Positions 52,473-60,998 of a stretch of DNA of 64,000 nt are shown here, in pieces; position 1 is the first letter of the stretch; every line of letters starts with the position of its first letter. The notes below the pieces were generated by a model that was given only the letters and a program-made list of their open reading frames with translations, did no database searches and was not told the origin of the DNA. Source of the stretch: Pandoraea vervacti (GTDB lineage Bacteria > Pseudomonadota > Gammaproteobacteria > Burkholderiales > Burkholderiaceae); the NCBI RefSeq assembly GCF_000934605.2, contig NZ_CP010897.2, positions 1,240,001 through 1,304,000 of the forward strand, read 5' to 3'. The translations under genes were made by a program, and so were the position numbers.

Positions 52473-53726
52473 TCAGGAAAACACCCGCTTCGCGTGGATC
52501 CCAAGTCCCAGCGCAACGCTGGCGAGGCGATCGCCAAAGACTGGCGTCGCCTTCGGGAACGCGGCGCACATCGCACCGGACAGGCAGCGCAGCCCGGTCG
52601 AGCCGCCGGTGAAGTAAAGCGCATCGACGTCTTCGGCTCGCAGGCCCGCGAGCGATGCCGTATGCACCGCACCCGTCGTGATGCTCGCGATCTCGTCGCT
52701 CACGGCCTCTACCAGCCCCGTCTCCGAGAATGCAATGCTCAGGTCGCGCTCGATCACCGAGAGGTCGATGCGCGTTTCGCCGCCCGCCGACACGTCGATC
52801 TTGGCCGTTTCCGCATGACCGACCAGTGCATGACCGAGACGTTGCTCGACCGTGCGCATGAGACGACGGTGATGCGCCGGATCGGCGTACAGATGCGCGG
52901 TGAGCGCCAGTTCGCCCGCGCGCCTGGGTGTGTAGACGGTGTTGATCAGGTGCCAGGTGGCCAGGTCGAAGTAAATGCGGTTCGGCACTTCCTTGCCGTC
53001 CGGCCCGAGCGCCTTGTAGCCGAGTTCGCGCAGGATCGTTGCGAGTTCGATGCGGCGATCGAAGTCCGTCCCCGCGATGTGCACCCCGTGGTGGGCCAGC
53101 ACGTCATCCTTGCGCTCCAGGCGGCGCGCACGTTCGGGGCCGACGCGCACGAGCGAGAAGTCCGACGTGCCGCCGCCGATGTCCACCACCAGCACCTGCT
53201 GCTCCTGCATGAGCCGCGACTCGTAATCGAAGGCGGCCGCAATGGGTTCGAACTGGAATTGCACGTCCTCGAAACCGACGTCGCGCGCGCTCTGTTCGAG
53301 CGAGCGCTGCGCGGCGGCATCCGCTTTCGGGTCGTCGTCGACGAAGAACACCGGACGGCCCATGACGACCTGACGCAGATCGCCGCCGTCGGCCTTCAGG
53401 GCATGCGTGCGCAGGTGACGCAGGAATGTGGCGATGATGTCGATATAGCGCATCGCCGAGCCGTTGCCGAGGTCGGTGGTGCTTTCGATCAGGGAGGAGC
53501 CGAGCAGGCTTTTGAGCGAGCGCATGAGGCGCCCGTCGTAGCCGTCGATGTAATCGGCGACGGCCTGACGGCCGAATGACGCGCGTCCGCCTTCGTCGGC
53601 ATTGAAAAACACGGCCGTGGGCAGTGTGCCGTAGCCGGCTTCAAGTTCGACCAGACGCATGGCGCCGCCGGTTTGCACGGCGACGGCGGAATTCGAAGTG
53701 CCGAAATCGATGGCGCAGAAACTCAT
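52473..53726 (-). CDS. yegD: Hsp70-like chaperone YegD family
   Basis: A 417-residue actin/Hsp70-fold ATPase lacking the peptide-binding C-terminal domain of DnaK. Phosphate loops are CAIDFGTSNSAVAV (4-17), VVDIGGGTSDFSLV and YFTGGSTGLRCL, the adenosine loop. It matches YegD, a cytoplasmic Hsp70-like protein of uncertain substrate. ATG 53726 gives the expected N-terminus; an upstream 54-residue extension is Arg-rich and unsupported. It is co-directional with the MFS gene. Confidence 0.92.
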   Translation of the reverse strand: MSFCAIDFGTSNSAVAVQTGGAMRLVELEAGYGTLPTAVFFNADEGGRASFGRQAVADYIDGYDGRLMRSLKSLLGSSLIESTTDLGNGSAMRYIDIIATFLRHLRTHALKADGGDLRQVVMGRPVFFVDDDPKADAAAQRSLEQSARDVGFEDVQFQFEPIAAAFDYESRLMQEQQVLVVDIGGGTSDFSLVRVGPERARRLERKDDVLAHHGVHIAGTDFDRRIELATILRELGYKALGPDGKEVPNRIYFDLATWHLINTVYTPRRAGELALTAHLYADPAHHRRLMRTVEQRLGHALVGHAETAKIDVSAGGETRIDLSVIERDLSIAFSETGLVEAVSDEIASITTGAVHTASLAGLRAEDVDALYFTGGSTGLRCLSGAMCAAFPKATPVFGDRLASVALGLGIHAKRVFS

Positions 53727-53897
53727 GGCATTTGCGGCTTGCGCGGGCGAGCCGTAAAAGGTCGGCAGTGTAGCACGGCCGGACGGCCGGCCGGATGAAC
53801 GCACACGGGGCGTCCGACGCGCCTTGTCGTTGGCCTCGACATTGCCCGGTCGTTTCGGAAGAAGGCGGTCGCCTTTGCCGGTAGTCAATGGGCACGG

Positions 53898-55286
53898 TCA
53901 TCCGCGAGACGACGTCGCGTCCGGCTGGGCGGACGGCAACGTACGAAGGCTGCTGACCACGGCAGCAACTGCCGCGAACGCCGCCGCCACGTAGAGCGAC
54001 GCACGAGTGCCGAAACCCTCCGGCGCAACGCTGAATACCAGCGCCACGAGCGCGGCGCCCGTCGTCTGGCCGGTCAGGCGCGCCGTGCCGAGCATGCCGC
54101 TCGCGCCGCCGCTGCGGTGCTTCGGCGCAGACATGAGCATCGCGTAATTGTTGGGCGACTGGAACAGGCCGAAGCCGAAGCCGCACATCGCCATGCGCCA
54201 GACGATGTCCAGCGTGCTCGGATGTTGGGGAAGCAAGCCCAGGGCGAGCAGACCGACGGCAAATGCCGCCAGCCCGACGGCGCCCAGCAATCCGGGCTTG
54301 TAATGCTCGAGCAGGCGACCCGCGACCGGGGCGACGACCACGATGGTGAGCGGCCACGCCGTCATCAGCATACCGGTCTGCACATGATCGAAGCCGAGCG
54401 TGTCCTGAAGGAAGAAGGGCAGTGAGACGAAGGCCAGCATCTGTGCGCAGAACGACGCCATCGAGGTGCAGATCGACAGTCCGAAAATCGGGATGCGCAG
54501 CAGATCGACGGGCAGCAACGGCACTGGCTGGCGACGTTGGCGTCGCACGAAGATCGTGCCGATGACGACGGCCGCCACGAGTTCGACGGCCACGAGCCAA
54601 CGGTCCTGACCATGCCCGAAGGCATCGATGCCGGAGATGAGCAACCCGAACGTCAGCGCACTGAGCACGGCCCCCGTCCAGTCGAAGGGGTGTGAAGCGC
54701 GCGTGGTGTCGGGCAGCGAGCGCACGGCAATGGCGAAGGCAACGATGCCCAGCGGCACGTTGATCGCGAAGAGCCACGGCCAGTGGGCGATGGAGAGAAT
54801 CCCGGCGGCAATCGTCGGTCCGGCGGCCGAGGACACCGCGACGATGAGCGAATTGAGCGCGACGCCGCGTCCCAGCCAGCGCGACGGATAGATCGCCTTC
54901 ACCAGCGCGGTGTTCACACTCATGATCCCGGCGGCGCCGAAGCCCTGCGCCACACGCGCGAGCGTCAGCGTCATCAGCGAGTCGGAGAGCGCGCACGCGA
55001 GCGACGCGAGCGTGAAAAGGGCGAGGCCGACCGTATAGACGCGTCGGTAGCTCACGATCTCGCCAAGCGCGGCGAGCGGCAGCAGCGAAATGGTGATGGC
55101 GAGCTGATAGGCGTTGACGATCCAGATCGACGTCGCCGGGCTGGCATTCAGATCGCGCGCGATGGTGGGCAGCGCGACATTCGCAATCGCGCTGTCGAGC
55201 ACCGAGAGCGAGATCGAAAGCATGACGGTGGCAACGGCCCACAGCCTTGCGGGCATGGGCATACCGTCGGTGAGTGTGTCGGACAT
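53898..55286 (-). CDS. MFS multidrug exporter (DHA2/EmrB-like)
   Basis: A 462-residue major facilitator with about 14 hydrophobic segments. Motifs include LDSAIANVALPTIARDL (typical of DHA2 drug-proton antiporters), motif A-like LGEIVSYRRVY, and RVAQGFGAAGIMSVNTAL. It probably exports drugs or metabolites. No adaptor (EmrA-like) gene is adjacent. The start at 55286 has no good ribosome binding site. A 38-bp near-palindrome 165 bases upstream (55451-55488) is a strong operator candidate. Confidence 0.88.
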   Translation of the reverse strand: MSDTLTDGMPMPARLWAVATVMLSISLSVLDSAIANVALPTIARDLNASPATSIWIVNAYQLAITISLLPLAALGEIVSYRRVYTVGLALFTLASLACALSDSLMTLTLARVAQGFGAAGIMSVNTALVKAIYPSRWLGRGVALNSLIVAVSSAAGPTIAAGILSIAHWPWLFAINVPLGIVAFAIAVRSLPDTTRASHPFDWTGAVLSALTFGLLISGIDAFGHGQDRWLVAVELVAAVVIGTIFVRRQRRQPVPLLPVDLLRIPIFGLSICTSMASFCAQMLAFVSLPFFLQDTLGFDHVQTGMLMTAWPLTIVVVAPVAGRLLEHYKPGLLGAVGLAAFAVGLLALGLLPQHPSTLDIVWRMAMCGFGFGLFQSPNNYAMLMSAPKHRSGGASGMLGTARLTGQTTGAALVALVFSVAPEGFGTRASLYVAAAFAAVAAVVSSLRTLPSAQPDATSSRG

Positions 55287-55450
55287 GAGGGCGGCGAAGA
55301 GACGATCGCGCATCCGTCGCGCGTCTAAGGGCGCGGCAGGCACGGCAAACGGGCAAAAGAAGCAAAGCGTCATCCTGCCCGAAATCCCGAGACGGCGGCG
55401 CGCCCCCTTGCAAAGCCTTGTGTTTACATGGTTTTCGATTTGGCGCTTCT

Positions 55451-55488
55451 GTTTTGTCTGGTGGAATATATGTTCCATCAGACAAAAC
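55451..55488. promoter_or_regulatory. 38-bp near-perfect inverted repeat, operator candidate
   Basis: Arms 55451-55466 and 55473-55488 (outer GTTTTGTCTG, inner TGGAA/TTCCA) pair with one mismatch around TATATG. The inner TGGAA-N6-TTCCA resembles IclR sites. It lies between the P450 stop and the MFS start without a T run, so an operator is more likely than a terminator. Confidence 0.65.
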
Positions 55489-55530
55489 ACTGTGGGTTTT
55501 GACGGTGATGTTTCCCCGGCAAGCCAGTGG

Positions 55531-56799
55531 CTACGCGGAAAACCGGGCGATGCGCGCATTCGGCAGTGGGTGATACGCCGTGCCATTGCGCAGCGGCGCA
55601 AGGTCTTCACCGCCGCCGAGAATCGCGTGGACGCCGATAGCGGCGATCGTGCTGGCAGGCGTGCGTCCCGGGCACGCGTGCGCGCCGAAACCGAACGTCC
55701 ACGCGGTGTCGTCGGTCGCGTTCATGTCGCCCACTTCGTCGGGAGACCGAACGGCCGACGCCAGCACGACGAGGATGACGTCCCCTTTGGCCAGCGTCCG
55801 ACCGTGAATGACTGCCGACGTGTGCAAAAAGCGGCGCGTGTTCTGCACGGGCGGATCGAAGCGAATGACGTCGCTCACGGTTTTGATGGCGACGCGAAGA
55901 TCGGCAGGGGAAGCGCTCATCGACCGCTCCATCGAGGCAGCCGCCGACGCACGCATCGATGCAGTCATCGACGCACCGCGCGCGAACCGTCTCACGCTGT
56001 TGGCGATCAGTCCGGCGCAGGCGTCGTGCGTCTGTGTGAAGAGGCCGACGATGTTTGCCGTGAGGGCGCTGAAGTCGGCGCTTTCGTTGCGCGCTGCGCT
56101 GCGGGCTGTCTCCTGCAACCACGTGCCGGGCACCGCATCTGCTTCGAGCCAGCGAATCGCACGGCTGCGCATCGCCGTGGCCGCGGTGTGGCCAGCATCG
56201 AGCACGTCTTCGCGGGGAGACGGACGCGCAGCTTCGGCCATTGCGGCGACCAGCTCGCGCACGTCTGCATGGACCTCGGTCCATTGGGTAGACGGTACAC
56301 CGAGCCAGGCCGCCAGCGCGTACATCGGCTGACGAAAAACGAAGTCGTCCAGACGCGCGGCGGACGTTTTTCCGCAGGCGAGATAGGCATCGGCGCATGC
56401 GGCCTGCGTGGCTTCGTGCAATTTGGCGAGCGAGTCGCGGTCCGATGGCAGTGCCGCGAGCCGGGTCTTGAGCCACGGCTTCATGGCGGCGTGCGCGGCC
56501 CCGTCGTTCATGCGCACGAGCGCACCGAACCACGCGCCCGCCGGTCCGTGGCTCAGCGCCGCAGGAACGACCGCACCGGCAGGGCGCACGCCACAGGCCG
56601 GATGCCGGAGCACTTCGGCAACGGCGTGCGGGCCCGCCGTCACCCACAGGCCGAGCGACGCGTCGAACTCGAACGGGCGGTGCGCGGCGAGCGACGTGTA
56701 ATACGGATAGGGATCGGGATGCACGACCGCATCCAGGGCGTGGCGGGGCGCGTCGGCACTGGACTGTGCAGAGAATGAGTCGGGAGCGGCGACCGGCAT
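55531..56799 (-). CDS. Cytochrome P450
   Basis: A 422-residue soluble bacterial P450. The heme-ligand motif FGFGAHACPG (369-378) has Cys376. The K-helix E-x-x-R reads D310-V-I-R313, an Asp for the normally invariant Glu. The I-helix (254-266, FTQTHDACAG) lacks the usual A-G-x-D/E-T, so proton delivery may be unusual. A low-complexity Met/Ala/Ser stretch (277-298) interrupts the fold. No ferredoxin or reductase is near. GAGG nine bases upstream supports ATG 56799. A divergent ArsR-type gene begins 137 bases away. The substrate is unknown. Confidence 0.88.
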   Translation of the reverse strand: MPVAAPDSFSAQSSADAPRHALDAVVHPDPYPYYTSLAAHRPFEFDASLGLWVTAGPHAVAEVLRHPACGVRPAGAVVPAALSHGPAGAWFGALVRMNDGAAHAAMKPWLKTRLAALPSDRDSLAKLHEATQAACADAYLACGKTSAARLDDFVFRQPMYALAAWLGVPSTQWTEVHADVRELVAAMAEAARPSPREDVLDAGHTAATAMRSRAIRWLEADAVPGTWLQETARSAARNESADFSALTANIVGLFTQTHDACAGLIANSVRRFARGASMTASMRASAAASMERSMSASPADLRVAIKTVSDVIRFDPPVQNTRRFLHTSAVIHGRTLAKGDVILVVLASAVRSPDEVGDMNATDDTAWTFGFGAHACPGRTPASTIAAIGVHAILGGGEDLAPLRNGTAYHPLPNARIARFSA

Positions 56800-56936
56800 G
56801 ATGAAGGGCCTCAAAACGTGTGTCGATGGTCGTTAGCATGCGCCGTTCGGCGACCGGCACGTTTCATGGCGTGCTGAAGTATCGGACGCATCGCGAGGCC
56901 TATACTGCGTTGCATGTTCTTCACAGGAGTCCTGCC

Positions 56937-57638
56937 GTGGACACCGCACGCGATCCGACGCCGGGCGTGAGTTCGCTCGCCGCACTTCTGGCCGACGTTG
57001 GCCGCATGACGATGCTTTGGGCATTGATGGACGGCTCTGCCCGGCCCGCGGGCGAGTTGGCGCTGGTCGCCGGGCTTTCCCCATCGAGCGCCAGCGGGCA
57101 CCTCGCACGACTCGTCGACGGTGGTGTGCTCGCGCAGGAATCGCGCGGCCGCCATCGCTATTTTCGTATTGCCACGCCGGAAACCGCCGCCGCCATCGAG
57201 GCGCTTGCCAGCGCCGTGCTCGCGACGCGAGAGTTGCGTGCGCGCCCGGTGCCGGTGAGCCGCGCAACGCCGGTGCCGCTGCGCCACGCGCGCACCTGCT
57301 ACGACCATCTTGCAGGAGAGATCGCCGTCGAACTCTTCGCGCGAATGCATGCGCGTCGCTGGATTCGTGTCGACGGCAGCGAGGTCGCGCTCACCGATGC
57401 CGGCGACCGGGGGCTCGGCGCGCTCGGTGTCGATCTCACGGCCGCCCGCGCACGTCGCCGTCGCTTCGCCTGCACGTGTCCCGACTGGAGTGAGCGCAAG
57501 CCGCACCTTGGGGGCGCGTTGGGGGCGGCGTTGCTCGAGACTTGCCTCGACGCCAAATGGCTCGAACCCACGCGTGAGGCACGGGCGTTGCGCGTGACGC
57601 CGTTGGGTGAGCGTAAGCTCGCTGCCTTCGCGGTCTGA
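56937..57638 (+). CDS. ArsR-type winged-helix regulator with C-terminal extension
   Basis: A 233-residue regulator starting with GTG 56937, with CAGGAG seven bases before. The N-terminal winged helix (about 10-85: MTMLWALMDGSARPAGELAL, then VAGLSPSSASGHLARLVDGG, wing ESRGRHRYFRI) is ArsR-like. The C-terminal 120 residues include RHARTCYDHLAGEIAVELFA and CTCPDWSERKPHLGGALGAA, a layout seen in larger ArsR relatives. The C-D-H and C-x-C-x2-D clusters could bind metal. It is divergent from the P450 and probably controls it and itself. Confidence 0.86.
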   Translation: MDTARDPTPGVSSLAALLADVGRMTMLWALMDGSARPAGELALVAGLSPSSASGHLARLVDGGVLAQESRGRHRYFRIATPETAAAIEALASAVLATRELRARPVPVSRATPVPLRHARTCYDHLAGEIAVELFARMHARRWIRVDGSEVALTDAGDRGLGALGVDLTAARARRRRFACTCPDWSERKPHLGGALGAALLETCLDAKWLEPTREARALRVTPLGERKLAAFAV

Positions 57639-57727
57639 CATGCACATGCCGCAGATCTCAGTGATGGCATCGATGGTGTCGACGGCATCGATTGCAGCAG
57701 TCGTTAGGATCCGGATGCCAAAAAGAA

Positions 57728-57753
57728 ACACCCCGCAGAAATATGCGGGGTGT
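57728..57753 (-). terminator. Terminator of the DUF4148 gene
   Basis: CACCCCGCA (57729-57737) pairs with 57744-57752. On the minus strand a T-rich tail (TTTCTTTTT) follows, 50 bases after the DUF4148 stop at 57804. Confidence 0.85.
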
Positions 57754-57803
57754 GGGGCACTTCAGGCTTCAACGCCCGGCAAAGACCGGGCGCCGGGTGT
57801 CGA

Positions 57804-58106
57804 TCAATTGCCTCGATAAGTCGAGTTCATCAACACGGTCGAGCCTTGCACGTGCCCGGCAACCGGGGTGCCGTAGGTCTTCAGGACCGGATACTGGCTG
57901 TCGGTCTGCACGAGCGAGCCTTGCGCGTTCATCAGTTGCTGACGCACCTGAGCGCGCGGCACTGCCAACTGTTCGCTGTACACGCTCGATTGCCAGAAGA
58001 AGTTTTCATTCGGATAACCGTTGCCGCCAGTGCCTGCGAAGGCGGCCGGAACGGCGGCCACGGCAAGGGTTGCGGCGATCATCAGGCGGGAAAGAGTGCG
58101 GGTCAT
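57804..58106 (-). CDS. DUF4148 family secreted protein
   Basis: A 100-residue secreted protein with a clear signal peptide (1-24, cleavage after AAFA). The mature part carries the DUF4148 pattern of a Q-x2-QLM-A helix and short repeats (SQYPVLKTYGTPVAGHVQGS). The family is almost confined to Burkholderiales and has unknown function. The ATG is preceded by AGGAGAAA. It is a stand-alone gene with its own terminator. Confidence 0.88.
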   Translation of the reverse strand: MTRTLSRLMIAATLAVAAVPAAFAGTGGNGYPNENFFWQSSVYSEQLAVPRAQVRQQLMNAQGSLVQTDSQYPVLKTYGTPVAGHVQGSTVLMNSTYRGN

Positions 58107-58389
58107 GATTTTTCTCCTGTCATTGCTTTTTCTTGGTGGTCGGCCAGCTCGCTTTCGAGTCCGGCACCGCCTACGCCTCTAAGGTAGGACGACCACGCCG
58201 CAGGAGTAACCGCACGCGGCGCAACAATGAATTGCGAAGAATGCGCTGCCTCGAAAGCCTCATGAATAAAGGCTTCCGGCGCGACCTTTCAGGAAACGCC
58301 AGTCGAGCGACGACTCTAATTAAGATATTAAGTAAAAGGGCTGCGACAGACTGTCGCGGTCATCGGCGCGCGATGGGCGTTTGCGGGTA

Positions 58390-59232
58390 TTACGTGCGTT
58401 CTGCCGCAGCAAGAAACGCCGGTGCGTCGGCCAGCAACACGGCAAGATCGGCTGCGCCGGACTTGACCACGCGTGACGTGCGCTCGCGCGTGGCGGCGTC
58501 GGTGCCGACCAGGGTGCGCGGACCGGCCACGCTGATGGCCGCCAGCGGTCTGCCATGCGCGTCGAGCACGGCGGCAGCGCAGGCGTCGATGCCCGCTTCG
58601 AAGCCGTCCTGACTCCAGGCGCATCCGGCTTCGCGGTCGCGGGCCAGCTGTGCGTCGAGCGCCGCATACGTGCGCGCGCTCTGGGCTGTTGCGGCCGCCA
58701 GCGGTTCCGGGCCGAGCAGTGCGCGGCGGCGCTCGGGACTCATATGTGCCAGCAACGAGCGACCGGGGGCGGTGAGATGCGCTGTGACGCGGCTGCCTGC
58801 GCGGATGTTGCTCACCAGCGGCAGGGCGGGCGTCTCGCACAACAGGTAACGGACCTGCGCGCCATCGAGCACCGTCAGATAGCTCGACAAGCCGGTTTCG
58901 TTCGTCACGCGCGTGAGCACGCGCCGCGCCGTCGCCAGATGGTCTTCGTTGGCGAGCGCACTGGCGGCAAGCTTCAGAAAGCCCAGGCCGAGGCGATGGC
59001 CCCCCTGCGGCAGGGGTTCGAGCACGCCTTCGAACTGCAACGTTTCGATCAGACGCATGACGGTCACGCGGTTCACGCCGATGCGGCGTCCGACCTCGCT
59101 CATGTTGGCGGTCGAGCCGCCGTCTGCCACGAAGCGCAGCAGCTTGAGCGCTCGCATGACCGGTGTCACGAGACCCGCTTGTGTGGTGTCGGTGGCGTCG
59201 GTCGGCGCGGCGTCGGGCGTTGCTTTGGTCAT
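58390..59232 (-). CDS. IclR-family transcriptional regulator
   Basis: A 280-residue IclR regulator. The N-terminal winged helix (about 25-90) reads MRALKLLRFVADGGSTANMS, then EVGRRIGVNRVTVMRLIETL. The C-terminal effector domain (about 105-270) has HLTAPGRSLLAHMSPE, DREAGCAWSQDGFEAGIDAC and AAAVLDAHGRPLAAISVAGP. It sits just downstream of the FAD hydroxylase on the same strand. IclR-type dyads stand before the hydroxylase, the porin and the ABC importer, so it probably controls all three, responding to an aromatic acid. Confidence 0.92.
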   Translation of the reverse strand: MTKATPDAAPTDATDTTQAGLVTPVMRALKLLRFVADGGSTANMSEVGRRIGVNRVTVMRLIETLQFEGVLEPLPQGGHRLGLGFLKLAASALANEDHLATARRVLTRVTNETGLSSYLTVLDGAQVRYLLCETPALPLVSNIRAGSRVTAHLTAPGRSLLAHMSPERRRALLGPEPLAAATAQSARTYAALDAQLARDREAGCAWSQDGFEAGIDACAAAVLDAHGRPLAAISVAGPRTLVGTDAATRERTSRVVKSGAADLAVLLADAPAFLAAAERT

Positions 59233-59342
59233 GCGTTCGAATCCATTCGTTGAAATAGAAGGGCCGGAGCAGGGCATTCGCGGCATTCATGGCATTCAGT
59301 GTGTGACGCCAACGCCCCCATGCCCCTACACCGCTTTCCCGA

Positions 59343-60500
59343 TCACGCGGCGAGCGGCACCTGCCACGCGTCGTACTCGTAGACCCAGTCGGCGTTGCCG
59401 CCTTCCTTGAGCCACTGATTGCCGCGCGAACCGATCTGCACGCGTGCCGTACGCTCGCGACGCGCCGCTTCGTACCTGGCGAGGGCATCGGCGAGCGCGG
59501 CGGCATTGGCAGCCGGACCGGCTTGCGTCAGGTGGCGAGACAGTACCACAGCATCCTCGATGGCCATGCCCGCGCCTTGCGCCATGAACGGCATCATCGG
59601 GTGGCAGGCGTCGCCCAGCAGCGACACACGATCGCGTGACCACTGCGGCAACGGATCGCGCACGTACAGCGCCGACTTCAGCACGCTATCGCACGCTTCA
59701 AGCAGCGCCCGTGCTTCGGCGTGATAGTCGGCGTACATGGCGCGCAACTCTTCGACATCGCCCGGCGCGGTCCACGATTCGAGCGTCCAGCTGTCCTGCG
59801 GCGTTGTTGCGAACACAAAGATATCGCGACCGAGATTGAGCGGGAACGTCACGATCTGGCTCGACGGATTCGGTCCCCACCACTTGGTAAAGGCGCCCAG
59901 GTTCGGCACGCCCTCGAGCTTGTCGGCGGGCACCACCGCGCGATACGCCACCACGCCGGTGAACTCCGGCGACTCCTTGCCGAACAGCCCCGTGCGCACG
60001 ACCGAGTGGATGCCGTCCGCGCCGATGAGCACGTCAACTTCGTCATGGGTGCCATCCGCAAACGCCAGTCGGATGCTGCCGGTCTGACCGGCGGCCGGCG
60101 CTTCGAACGACACGAGCTTCTTGCCCAGCGCAATCGATTCGGCGGGCACGGCCTGCTCCAATGTCTGCAACAGGTCTGCGCGATGCATGGTGAGCTGGGG
60201 CGCACCGTACTTCGTCTGCGCGGTCTGTGCCATTTCGAGACGCGAGGTCTCTTCGCCCGAATCCCACGTGCGGCTGATGCGATGACTTGGCTGCGCCGCA
60301 GTCTTGCGAAGCGCATCGCCGACGCCCAGCCCGTCGAGCGCACGCACGGCGTTCGGCGTCAGATTGATGTCCGCGCCCACGCGAGCGAACTGCGCCGCCT
60401 GCTCATAGACACGCACGCGAAATCCGGCGCGCAGCAAACCGATGGCGGCGGCCAGACCGCCGATGCCGGCACCGTTAATGCCGATGAGGGGAGCTTGCAT
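59343..60500 (-). CDS. FAD-dependent aromatic-acid monooxygenase (NicC/salicylate hydroxylase-like)
   Basis: A 385-residue group A flavin hydroxylase. The Rossmann motif is GINGAGIGG (7-15), the DG motif VLIGADGIHSVVR, and the GD motif VSLLGDACHPMMPFMAQGA. The order of features, including AFTKWWGPNP and RDPLPQWSRDRV, recalls 6-hydroxynicotinate 3-monooxygenase (NicC); salicylate 1-hydroxylase is the main alternative. It would hydroxylate, with or without decarboxylation, a small aromatic acid using NADH and O2. AAAGGA lies seven bases before the ATG. It is divergent from the porin across a 498-bp control region. Confidence 0.88.
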   Translation of the reverse strand: MQAPLIGINGAGIGGLAAAIGLLRAGFRVRVYEQAAQFARVGADINLTPNAVRALDGLGVGDALRKTAAQPSHRISRTWDSGEETSRLEMAQTAQTKYGAPQLTMHRADLLQTLEQAVPAESIALGKKLVSFEAPAAGQTGSIRLAFADGTHDEVDVLIGADGIHSVVRTGLFGKESPEFTGVVAYRAVVPADKLEGVPNLGAFTKWWGPNPSSQIVTFPLNLGRDIFVFATTPQDSWTLESWTAPGDVEELRAMYADYHAEARALLEACDSVLKSALYVRDPLPQWSRDRVSLLGDACHPMMPFMAQGAGMAIEDAVVLSRHLTQAGPAANAAALADALARYEAARRERTARVQIGSRGNQWLKEGGNADWVYEYDAWQVPLAA

Positions 60501-60556
60501 GGGGACATCCTTTGACGAAAGAGGCGATGAATCGGAATGAATCGAAAAAATAAAAC

Positions 60557-60585
60557 GTTCAAATATGAACATAATGTTCAAATAT
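60557..60585. promoter_or_regulatory. IclR-type dyad before the hydroxylase
   Basis: The inverted repeat GTTCA-AATA-TGAAC is followed by a second copy of its left half with a 19-base period, about 57-85 bases before the hydroxylase ATG. Two dimers could bind side by side. Confidence 0.55.
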
Positions 60586-60862
60586 TATTGTTTTTGATTC
60601 GGCAGTTCGCAAGCCTCCCTCGGGTAAATCCTGATCGGCTTACATTGCGTCGTCCGCACCGCAAATGTCGAGCCGTCGGGACTTCCGGCAACGCGGGCAG
60701 GACGTTCGGTGCCTTGCCGCACCAAGCTGACACGTCCACCAGTGGACCAACGCGCACGCGTTAGCACGCCAATTTGCCGCCATCAATTCGTGCATCTCCG
60801 CTGCGAGTGTCTCGGGTGTCCTGGCCTAAGCTCTGCACAGTTGGTTTCATAAGTAATCCAAT

Positions 60863-60878
60863 GTTTCACAGATGGAAC
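60863..60878. promoter_or_regulatory. IclR-type dyad before the porin
   Basis: GTTTCA-CAGA-TGGAAC has one mismatch between arms. It lies in a 33-base block (60848-60880) that matches 27 of 33 positions with the block before the ABC importer. Confidence 0.6.
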
Positions 60879-60998
60879 GTCATTGACGGCGCCGGGCAGG
60901 GGTGTCGTTGGTCGAGCCTGGCCGACGAATGCGGATTGAAGCGTGCGCCGCGAGACGTATCCATCGTTCTCGAATCATCGAACGACAGGAGTACACAG

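Larger units (their letters stand above)
60501..60998. other. Divergent control region of hydroxylase and porin
   Basis: This 498-bp region has no supported gene. Near the hydroxylase it is AT-rich and holds GTTCA-N4-TGAAC (60557-60570). The sequence GTTCAAATAT occurs there and again 19 bases on (60576-60585), inside an ATAAT/ATTAT dyad. Near the porin it holds GTTTCA-N4-TGGAAC (60863-60878). The middle (about 60620-60840) looks featureless. Confidence 0.6.
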
